Source of the DNA: Curvibacter sp.
GTDB taxonomy: Bacteria; Pseudomonadota; Gammaproteobacteria; Burkholderiales; Burkholderiaceae_C
Direction of reading: 5' to 3'
Assembly (NCBI GenBank): GCA_019233055.1
Contig: JAFAMV010000156.1
Coordinates: forward strand, 1 to 39,995
DNA length: 39,995 nt
The position numbers were made by a program, and so were the translations under genes. This document shows, in pieces, positions 34,327-39,995 of this stretch. The notes below the pieces were generated by a model. The model was not told the origin of the DNA. It saw nothing but the letters and a program-made list of their open reading frames with translations, and ran no database searches. Position 1 is the first letter of the stretch. Each line of letters opens with the position of its first letter.

Positions 34327-35886
34327 ATGGCCGACACATTTCACCTGCACCACGACGTCCTGGTCATCGGCGGCGGCATGGCCGGTGCCTGGGCCGCCCT
34401 CGCGGCCGCCCGGCAAGGGGCCCGGGTGGTCCTGGTCGACAAGGGCTATTGCGGCACCAGCGGCGTGACGGCCACGGCCGGACCCGGCCATTGGTGGGTG
34501 CCGCCGGCCCAGCGTGAGGAAGCGGTGCGCCAGCGCGCCGAAGCCGGCGCCGGCCTGGCCGACCCGCGCTGGATGCGGCGCATCATCGAGACCACCTGGA
34601 CCACCCTGCCGACCCTGGCGCCCTACTACGACTTCCCCAGCGACGCACTCGGTCGACCGGTCTTCCGGGCGCTGCGCGGCCCCGAATACATGCGTTCGCT
34701 GCGCCGCTGGCTGGAACAGGCCGGGGTGCTGATCCTCGACCACCACCCGGCCCTGCACCTGCTGCGCGACCCGGAAGGGGCCGTCGCCGGCGCCGAGGGC
34801 CTGCGCCGCCCGGACGGCCGGCCCTGGCGCATCGAGGCGGGCGCGGTGGTGCTGGCCAGCGGCGGCTGCGCCTTCCGCGACCGGCTGCTGGGTGCCGACA
34901 ACAACACCGGCGACGGTCTGCTGATGGCCGCCGAGGCGGGCGCCGAGCTGTCGGGCATGGAATTCACCAGCTTCTACACCGTGGCCCCGGTGTTCTCCAA
35001 CATGACGCGGGCCATGTCCTACGTGTTCGCGCGCTATCTCGATGCCGACGGCCGTGAGCTGGAGGTGCCCGCCGGCCCCGCCGCCAACCCGGTGCTGGCG
35101 CGAGCCCTGGCCCAGGGGCCGGTGTGGTGCAGCCTGGAGCGCATGCCGCAGGACCTGCGCGAGATCCTGCACCACATCTCGCCGAATGTGATGCTGCCCT
35201 TCCAGCGCCGCGGCATCGATCCGTTCAAGGACCGCTTCGAGATCACCCTGCGTGGCGAGGGCACGGTGCGCGGCATCGGCGGCCTCAAGGTCGAGAGCGA
35301 TGCCTGCGAGACCCTGGTGCCCGGGCTCTTCGTGGCCGGGGACGCGGCTTCGCGCGAACTGGTGGCCGGTGCGGTGTCGGGCGGTGGCAACATCAATTCG
35401 GCCTGGGCCCTGTCCTCGGGCTGCTGGGCCGGCGCCGGGGCGGCCGAGCGGGCGCGCCGACAGCGCCCCGGCGCCTCGCGGTCGGTGGCGCTGGCGCCCC
35501 TCGGCAACGCGCAGGAACTGAGCGCCCCGGCCCTGCAGCGCATCGTGCACGAGGTGCGCCATGTGGTGCTCGACCCCTGCCGAAACCTGTTCCGCGAGGC
35601 CGCACAGCTGCAGCAGGGCCTGCAGCTGCTGGACCGCCACTGGCAGTGGCTGCGCCGGCAGGCCCGCCCCGAGGGCATCGCGCAATTGCCGCTGCGTGAG
35701 ACCCTGGCCCTGGTCGCGAGCGCCCGCTGGTCGCTGCTGGCGGCCCTGACCCGGCGGGAGAGCCGGGGCATGCACCAGCGCACCGATGCCCCGACCAGCC
35801 ATCCGGACTGGGCCCGGCGCCTGCCCGTGGGGGGCCTCGACCAGACCTGGATCGAATGCCCGGCCGATCTGCGGAGGCGGGCATGA
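34327..35886 (+). CDS. FAD-binding oxidoreductase (fumarate reductase/AprA-type flavoprotein)
   Basis: A 519-residue cytoplasmic flavoprotein. The FAD-binding Rossmann motif is DVLVIGGGMAGAWAALAAAR (10-29). It is followed by LVDKGYCGTSGVTATAG, the second FAD region VVLASGGCAF and DNNTGDGLLMAAEAGAELSG, and the C-terminal CETLVPGLFVAGDAASRE with AGAVSGGGNINSAWALSSG. This is the fold of fumarate reductase, L-aspartate oxidase and adenylylsulfate reductase alpha. The ferredoxin gene overlaps its stop by ATGA, so a two-subunit FAD/Fe-S enzyme is likely. The layout resembles AprBA, but the reaction is unproven. No ribosome site is visible before the ATG. Confidence 0.82.
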   Translation: MADTFHLHHDVLVIGGGMAGAWAALAAARQGARVVLVDKGYCGTSGVTATAGPGHWWVPPAQREEAVRQRAEAGAGLADPRWMRRIIETTWTTLPTLAPYYDFPSDALGRPVFRALRGPEYMRSLRRWLEQAGVLILDHHPALHLLRDPEGAVAGAEGLRRPDGRPWRIEAGAVVLASGGCAFRDRLLGADNNTGDGLLMAAEAGAELSGMEFTSFYTVAPVFSNMTRAMSYVFARYLDADGRELEVPAGPAANPVLARALAQGPVWCSLERMPQDLREILHHISPNVMLPFQRRGIDPFKDRFEITLRGEGTVRGIGGLKVESDACETLVPGLFVAGDAASRELVAGAVSGGGNINSAWALSSGCWAGAGAAERARRQRPGASRSVALAPLGNAQELSAPALQRIVHEVRHVVLDPCRNLFREAAQLQQGLQLLDRHWQWLRRQARPEGIAQLPLRETLALVASARWSLLAALTRRESRGMHQRTDAPTSHPDWARRLPVGGLDQTWIECPADLRRRA

Positions 35887-36290
35887 TCGCGCTGCTGCTG
35901 ACGGACCGCTGCACCGGCTGCCAGCGCTGCGTGCAGATCTGCCCGACCTCGGTCTTCGAGGCCGCCGGGCCTCTCGGCACGCCGCCCCGCCTGGCCAGGC
36001 CCGCCGATTGCCAGACCTGCTTCGCCTGCGAGCTGTATTGCGCCGCCGATGCGCTGTACGTGGACCCCGATGTGGCGCAGGCCACGCCGGTCGACGAGGC
36101 CTGGCTGCGCCGCAGCGGCCTGCTCGGGGCCTACCGACGCGACTCCGGCTGGGACGAATGGGCCGCCGGGGGCGAACACCCCAACCTGCACTGGCGCATG
36201 GAAGAGGTGTTCCGGCGCGGGCACGAGATGGCGCGTCAGCGCGAAGCCCGCAGCAGCCAGCCTGCTAACACAAAACAAAAACCCGTTTAG
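35883..36290 (+). CDS. Ferredoxin-like protein with two 4Fe-4S clusters
   Basis: A 135-residue protein with two cluster motifs: C10-C13-C16-C20-P in DRCTGCQRCVQICP, and C43-C46-C49-C53 in DCQTCFACELYC. The C-terminal 75 residues carry no cysteines and include GAYRRDSGWDEW and a charged helix. An extra tail of this kind also occurs in AprB, where it wraps around the flavoprotein subunit. Its start overlaps the flavoprotein stop. It probably relays electrons to or from the FAD. The ATG at 35883 is preferred over a frame opening at 35856 because of the ATGA overlap and because family similarity starts there. Confidence 0.85.
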   Translation: MIALLLTDRCTGCQRCVQICPTSVFEAAGPLGTPPRLARPADCQTCFACELYCAADALYVDPDVAQATPVDEAWLRRSGLLGAYRRDSGWDEWAAGGEHPNLHWRMEEVFRRGHEMARQREARSSQPANTKQKPV

Positions 36291-36298
36291 CAAGCTAA
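36287..36298. promoter_or_regulatory. Candidate operator TTAGC-AA-GCTAA
   Basis: A perfect 12-base palindrome TTAGCAAGCTAA (36287-36298) overlaps the stop of the ferredoxin gene and lies about 134 bases upstream of the binding-protein ATG. With T at 36286 it fits the T-N11-A pattern of LysR-type regulator sites. The following 36299-36431 stretch holds no gene and should contain the promoter of the amino-acid importer operon. Confidence 0.4.
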
Positions 36299-36431
36299 GT
36301 TATCTGAATTCGTTCGTTCACCGCCGGCACGGCAGTTTCGAGAATCGGCGCACTGGGTCCAGACGCCGGCGCCACAAGCCCCGGCCCGACCCGGCACCGT
36401 CTCAACACCTATGAACCCGGAGAAGAAATCC

Positions 36432-37265
36432 ATGCGCATTCGTTCCCTGATCTCGGCCACCGTCCTGGCGGCCGTCTCGCTGCTCGGCAGCGTGGCCCAT
36501 GCCGACCAGCTGGCCGACATCCAGAAGAAGGGCGAGATCGTCATCGGCGTGCTCGGCATCGATGAACCCAACAGCTTCGTCGACCCCAAGACCCGCGAAT
36601 TCATCGGCTACGAAATCGACATCGCCAACCTGGTGGCCAAGAAGATCGGCGTCAAGCCGGTGTTCAAGCAGGTGGCCGTGGCCGCCCGCATCCCCGAGCT
36701 GCAACAGGGCCACGTGGACCTGCTGGCCGCCTCGCTGACCCACAACAAGGAGCGTGAATCGCAGATCGACTTCTCGCTGACCACCTTCATCACCGGCTCC
36801 AAGGTGCTGGTCAAGAAGAGCAGCGGCATCCACAACGTGACCGAGCTGGCCGGCAAGCGCGTGCTGACCGTCAAGGGTGGCACCCAGGGCCCGAACCTGC
36901 TGCGCGTGGTGCCGACCGCCGAGGTCGTGACCTTCGAGAGCACCCAGCAGGCCTTCCAGGCGCTGCAGCAAGGCAAGGGCATCGGCTATGTGAACGATGA
37001 AGCCTCGCTGATCGCCGACTACGCCAAGCTCGGCGCCGCCGGCAAGGACTACGAGATCCTGCCGCAGAACCTCAACGTCGAACCCCTGGCCCTGGGCCTG
37101 AAGAAGGGCGAGCCGGCCCTGAAGAAGGTGGTGGACGACACCCTGCGCGAACTCGAGGCCAGCGGCGAAGCCGAGAAACTGTTCTTCAAGTGGTACGGCC
37201 CGGACACCCGTCTGAAGTTCGAGAAGCGCAGCTTCAAGATCGAATCGGACAAGGTCGACAACTGA
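36432..37265 (+). CDS. Polar amino-acid ABC transporter substrate-binding protein (family 3)
   Basis: A 277-residue periplasmic protein. Signal peptide about 1-24 (LISATVLAAVSLLGSVAHA). It matches family 3 receptors such as FliY, GltI and ArtJ: ADIQKKGEIVIGVLG, FIGYEIDIANLVAKKIGVKP, IPELQQGHVDLLAASLTHNKER, IDFSLTTFITGSKVLVKK and the C-terminal lobe NVEPLALGLKKGEPALK. Amino acids such as cystine, glutamate or arginine are possible ligands. The ATG at 36432 is preferred because GGAGAAG (36419-36425) lies 6 bases upstream; an ATG at 36411 would add seven residues. An intercistronic hairpin follows. It belongs to a four-gene importer operon. Confidence 0.9.
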   Translation: MRIRSLISATVLAAVSLLGSVAHADQLADIQKKGEIVIGVLGIDEPNSFVDPKTREFIGYEIDIANLVAKKIGVKPVFKQVAVAARIPELQQGHVDLLAASLTHNKERESQIDFSLTTFITGSKVLVKKSSGIHNVTELAGKRVLTVKGGTQGPNLLRVVPTAEVVTFESTQQAFQALQQGKGIGYVNDEASLIADYAKLGAAGKDYEILPQNLNVEPLALGLKKGEPALKKVVDDTLRELEASGEAEKLFFKWYGPDTRLKFEKRSFKIESDKVDN

Positions 37266-37282
37266 TCCCCTGATCTCCCTTC

Positions 37283-37313
37283 AATGGCCCTCCGCCCCCG
37301 GCGGCGGGCCATT
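37283..37313 (+). other. Intercistronic mRNA hairpin after the binding-protein gene
   Basis: AATGGCCC (37283-37290) pairs with GGGCCATT (37306-37313), and CCGCC (37292-37296) with GGCGG (37300-37304). The result is a 13-bp stem with one mismatch and a CCC loop. There is no T-tract. Such structures between receptor and permease genes commonly protect the upstream mRNA and allow more receptor than membrane protein to be made. Confidence 0.7.
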
Positions 37314-37318
37314 CCTGC

Positions 37319-38035
37319 ATGGGCCCTGCCCTTTTTCTCATGCCGACCTTCGACCTCGCCCTGCTGACCCGGGGCCACTACCACGACCTGCTGCTGGCCG
37401 GTCTGACACTCTCCCTGGAATTGCTGGTCATCACCCTGGTGCTGGCCCTGCCGTTCTCGCTGCTGATCGCGCTGGCGCGCCTGTCCCCCTGGCCGGTGTT
37501 GCGCTGGGCCGGCTTCGGCCTGGTGGAAGGGGTGCGCAACGTGCCGCTGCTGGCGCAGATGCTGTTCTGGTACTTCGGCGCGCCTGAGCTGCTGCCCGAT
37601 GCCAGCCGCGAATGGCTGTACGGCCACAACTTCGAGGCCATCGCCGCCGTGGTCGCCCTGCTGTTCTACACCTCGGCCTTTCTGTCGGAGGACATCCGCA
37701 GCGGCATCCGGGCGGTGCCCCAGGTGCAGACCGAGGCCGCGCGCGCCCTCGGTCTGGGCTACCTGGCCACGCTGCGCCTGGTGGTGCTGCCGCAGGCGCT
37801 GCGCATCACCGTGCCGCCGCTGATCTCGCAGACCCTGAACCTCTGGAAGAACACCAGCATCGCCACCGTCATCGGCACCGCCGAGCTGATGTACCAGGCC
37901 GGCCAGGTCGAGAGTGCCACCTTCCGCAGCATCGAGGCCTTCAGCTTCGCCACCGCCAGCTACCTGATCGTGTCCCTGCTGATCACCGGGCTGTCGGCCC
38001 TGTACCAGCACCATTTCCCGGCGAGGTCGGCATGA
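37319..38035 (+). CDS. Amino-acid ABC transporter permease (GltJ-like)
   Basis: A 238-residue permease. Helices begin near residue 24 (LLLAGLTLSLELLVITLVLALPFSLL). Motifs: EGVRNVPLLAQMLFWYFGAPELLP, as in GltJ-type permeases, and the EAA loop [39 protein letters not shown]. It pairs with the next gene, which overlaps by ATGA. The start is uncertain: ATG at 37319 or at 37340, neither with a strong ribosome site. The hairpin just upstream may also tune its expression. Confidence 0.9.
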   Translation: MGPALFLMPTFDLALLTRGHYHDLLLAGLTLSLELLVITLVLALPFSLLIALARLSPWPVLRWAGFGLVEGVRNVPLLAQMLFWYFGAPELLPDASREWLYGHNFEAIAAVVALLFYTSAFLSEDIRSGIRAVPQVQTEAARALGLGYLATLRLVVLPQALRITVPPLISQTLNLWKNTSIATVIGTAELMYQAGQVESATFRSIEAFSFATASYLIVSLLITGLSALYQHHFPARSA

Positions 38036-38751
38036 GTTTCATCGAGATGGTGCAGACCTACTGGCTGTATTTCCTGGTCGGCCGCTACCCCGAGGGCCCT
38101 CTGGGCGGGCTGGCCTTGACCCTGTTGCTGGCCGTGTGCGGCCTGCTGCTGGCCCTGCCCTTGGGCCTGCTGCTGGGCCTGGGCCGCGTCAGCCCCTGGC
38201 CCTGGCTGCGGCGCCCGGTCACCGCCCTGGTCTTCGTGGTGCGCGGCACACCGCTGCTGATGGTGGTGTTCTGGGCCTACTTCTTCCTGCCCGGGGTGAC
38301 CGGGGTGAAGACCGACCAGTTCAGCACCATGCTGATCGCGCTGGTGGTGTTCGACGGCGCCTACCTGGCCGAGATCGTGCGCGCCGGCATCCAGGGCCTG
38401 CCCAAGGGACAGTACGAATGCGCCCGCGCACTCGGCCTGAGCCATCTGGGCGCGATGCGCCTGGTGGTGCTGCCCCAGGCCCTGCGCCACATGCTGCCTT
38501 CGCTGGTGAACCAGCTGGTGTCCAGCATCAAGGAGACCTCGCTGGGCTACATCATCGGCCTGACCGAGGTGTCCTTCGTGACCACCCAGATCAACACCCT
38601 GGTGTTCACGCTGCCACTGCAGCTCTACGCCATCCTGGCGCTGACCTATTTCATCCTCTGCTTCGGACTGTCGCGCTTCGCGTTCTGGCTGGAGCGCCGG
38701 CTGGCGCGTCGGCAGTCCGCCGCCCCCCTTCACCCCCACGTGGCGACCTGA
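38032..38751 (+). CDS. Amino-acid ABC transporter permease (GltK-like)
   Basis: A 239-residue second permease. Motifs: [49 protein letters not shown] (a GltK-type region) and the EAA loop [44 protein letters not shown] conserved [14 protein letters not shown] follows. The ATG at 38032 overlaps the previous stop, giving coupled translation of the heterodimer. The ATPase gene starts one base after the stop. Confidence 0.92.
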   Translation: MSFIEMVQTYWLYFLVGRYPEGPLGGLALTLLLAVCGLLLALPLGLLLGLGRVSPWPWLRRPVTALVFVVRGTPLLMVVFWAYFFLPGVTGVKTDQFSTMLIALVVFDGAYLAEIVRAGIQGLPKGQYECARALGLSHLGAMRLVVLPQALRHMLPSLVNQLVSSIKETSLGYIIGLTEVSFVTTQINTLVFTLPLQLYAILALTYFILCFGLSRFAFWLERRLARRQSAAPLHPHVAT

Positions 38752-38752
38752 G

Positions 38753-39511
38753 ATGCCCATGATCGAATTCAAGCAAGTCAACAAATGGTTCGGCGACTAC
38801 CAGGCGCTGCACGACATCAATGAAACCGTCGCCGAAGGCGAGGTGGTGGTGGTCTGCGGCCCCTCCGGGTCGGGCAAATCGACCCTGATCCGGACCCTCA
38901 ACCGCCTCGAGCCGATCCAGTCGGGCCAGATCCACCTCAAGGGCCAGGACATCCATCGGCGCGAGCTGGACCTGAACCAGCTGCGCAGCGGCATCGGCTT
39001 CGTGTTCCAGCAGTTCAACCTGTTTCCGCACCTGACGGCGCTGCAGAACTGCACCCTGGCGCCGACCCACCTGAAGCGGCTGTCGCCCCAGCAGGCCCGC
39101 GAGCGGGCGCTGGCCCTGCTCGAGCGGGTGGGCCTGGCCCACAAGGCCCAGGCCTACCCTTCGGAACTGTCGGGCGGCCAGCAGCAGCGGGTGGCGATCG
39201 CGCGCGCCCTGACCATGCAGCCCCCGGTGATGCTGTTCGACGAACCCACCAGCGCGCTCGACCCCGAAATGGTCGGCGAGGTGCTGCAGGTGATGCGCGA
39301 CCTGGCGCGCGACGGCATGACCATGGTGTGCGTCACCCACGAGATGGGCTTTGCCCGCGAGGTGGCCGACCGGGTGCTGTTCATGGACGCCGGCAAGGTG
39401 CTCGAACGCGCCCGCCCGGACGACTTCTTCGTGCGGCCGCAGCACCCGCGGGCGCAGCAGTTCGTGTCGGACATCCGCAGCCCGCACCAGGTCCTGGCCG
39501 CCGCCGCCTGA
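38753..39511 (+). CDS. Amino-acid ABC transporter ATP-binding protein (GlnQ/GltL type)
   Basis: A 252-residue ATPase: Walker [10 protein letters not shown] (36-44), Q-loop [13 protein letters not shown] (83-95), signature LSGGQQQR (139-146), Walker [12 protein letters not shown] (160-170) and VTHEM. It is close in pattern to the ATPase at 1769, including [10 protein letters not shown], but lacks that protein's C-terminal tail. It is the last gene of the importer operon. The ATG at 38753 is one base past the permease stop; an ATG two codons later is equally possible. Confidence 0.93.
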   Translation: MPMIEFKQVNKWFGDYQALHDINETVAEGEVVVVCGPSGSGKSTLIRTLNRLEPIQSGQIHLKGQDIHRRELDLNQLRSGIGFVFQQFNLFPHLTALQNCTLAPTHLKRLSPQQARERALALLERVGLAHKAQAYPSELSGGQQQRVAIARALTMQPPVMLFDEPTSALDPEMVGEVLQVMRDLARDGMTMVCVTHEMGFAREVADRVLFMDAGKVLERARPDDFFVRPQHPRAQQFVSDIRSPHQVLAAAA

Positions 39512-39568
39512 GAACACTGCAGCCGCTGCGGATGCAACGATCCGCGCATGTCCATATCCTGAATGGTG

Positions 39569-39631
39569 CTAACACGGACCGGCCAGGCTTCCTAAAATTT
39601 TTCCACCACCGGCCCCGACCCCGGGGCCGGT
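39569..39631 (+). promoter_or_regulatory. Candidate promoter and leader hairpin upstream of the last gene
   Basis: CTAACA (39569-39574), 18 bases, TAAAAT (39593-39598) is a plausible sigma-70 promoter. A perfect 9-bp GC hairpin ACCGGCCCC-N6-GGGGCCGGT (39608-39631) falls in the predicted 5' leader, before the AGGA ribosome site and the ATG at 39651. The hairpin has no T-tract and could affect mRNA stability or translation. Confidence 0.45.
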
Positions 39632-39650
39632 GATCCATAGGAACTCTGCC

Positions 39651-39995
39651 ATGTCCAGCGCCACCGCCGTCCCTGCAGGCCACACCACCCTGCCCAACCC
39701 GCACCCGGCCCCCCTGGGCCAGGCCCTGCCGCCCGCAGGCGACGTGGCCATCCTCCACACCCGGGCCCAGGCCCTGCTGCCCGAGCTGGCCCATGGCGCC
39801 GCGCAGCGCGAGTCCGCGCGTGAACTGCCCTACGCCCTGGTGCGCCGCATCGCCGAGGCCGGACTGCTGACCTGGCGCATCCCCAAGGCCTATGGCGGCC
39901 CTGGCGGCTCGGTGCGCGACATCATCCGCTTCGTGATCGATGTGGCCAGTGTCGACGCCAACATCGCCCAGGCGCCGCGGCCCAATTTCGGCACC
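39651..39995 (+). CDS. Acyl-CoA dehydrogenase-fold flavoprotein, SfnB/DszC-like (N-terminal part)
   Basis: The first 115 residues are visible; the gene runs off the window. After a Pro/Ala-rich start, the helical N-terminal domain shows ARELPYALVRRIAEAGLLTWRIPKAYGGPG and IIRFVIDVASVDANIAQ. This is the pattern of the acyl-CoA dehydrogenase superfamily, closest in style to SfnB-type proteins of sulfur-starvation clusters. Whether it is a monooxygenase or a dehydrogenase cannot be decided without the C-terminal catalytic region. AGGA lies 8 bases before the ATG. It is probably a new transcription unit with its own promoter. Confidence 0.75.
   Translation, partial: MSSATAVPAGHTTLPNPHPAPLGQALPPAGDVAILHTRAQALLPELAHGAAQRESARELPYALVRRIAEAGLLTWRIPKAYGGPGGSVRDIIRFVIDVASVDANIAQAPRPNFGT

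Noticed and set aside
34327..36290. A definite adenylylsulfate reductase (AprAB)
   Set aside because: Only the fold and gene layout match by eye. The AprA substrate residues could not be confirmed and no ATP sulfurylase or Qmo genes are nearby, so only a general call is given.

Overview
The window is GC-rich and almost fully coding. It looks like chromosomal DNA of a beta-proteobacterium, most likely Burkholderiales. The pointers are a Bug-type periplasmic solute receptor, a Burkholderiales-type trimeric porin, the codon bias, and ATGA/GTGA gene overlaps. No tRNA, rRNA, insertion sequence, integrase, CRISPR array or transcription-factor gene was found. Family assignments come from reading the translated sequences; no database search was run.

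Nearly every gene fits one theme: scavenging sulfur from organic compounds. Left end (1-4875, plus strand): a polar amino-acid ABC importer (5' cut by the window edge), a thiol dioxygenase, a cystathionine beta-lyase and a dodecin. Next on the minus strand (4897-7535): a four-domain rhodanese protein with a nitroreductase, and then a plus-strand orphan Bug receptor (7668-8669). A six-gene minus-strand operon (15030 to 8673) encodes a peptide-type permease pair, a fused double ATPase and a complete sulfonate-type ABC importer. Diverging from it are a peptide-type binding protein, the alkanesulfonate monooxygenase SsuD and a second sulfonate importer (15368-20965).

The most unusual part is 21026-32300. 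A minus-strand operon (aldo/keto reductase, DUF3088 CxxC protein, DszA-type sulfone monooxygenase) diverges from a plus-strand operon: SfnG-like monooxygenase, peptide-type binding protein, amidase, DszC-like monooxygenase, second peptide-type binding protein, and a protein that keeps the Cys/His/Arg active site of the desulfinase DszB. DszC-, DszA- and DszB-type proteins are the three steps of the 4S route (sulfide to sulfone to sulfinate to sulfite). This may be an undescribed organosulfur desulfurization locus with its own uptake systems. The intergenic region between the two operons is packed with dyads and GAATC/GATTC boxes.

Right end (32652-39995): a porin with a strong terminator, an AT-rich regulatory stretch holding a probable gene relic, an FAD flavoprotein/ferredoxin pair resembling AprAB in layout, a second polar amino-acid ABC importer (binding protein, two permeases, ATPase), and the start of another DszC/SfnB-type flavoprotein cut by the window end.

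Proposed joint action (inference): the porin and several ABC systems bring in sulfonates, sulfur amino acids and an unknown, possibly amide-bearing thioether or sulfone. Flavin-dependent monooxygenases and the desulfinase then release sulfite, and the rhodanese, thiol dioxygenase and lyase handle reduced sulfur.
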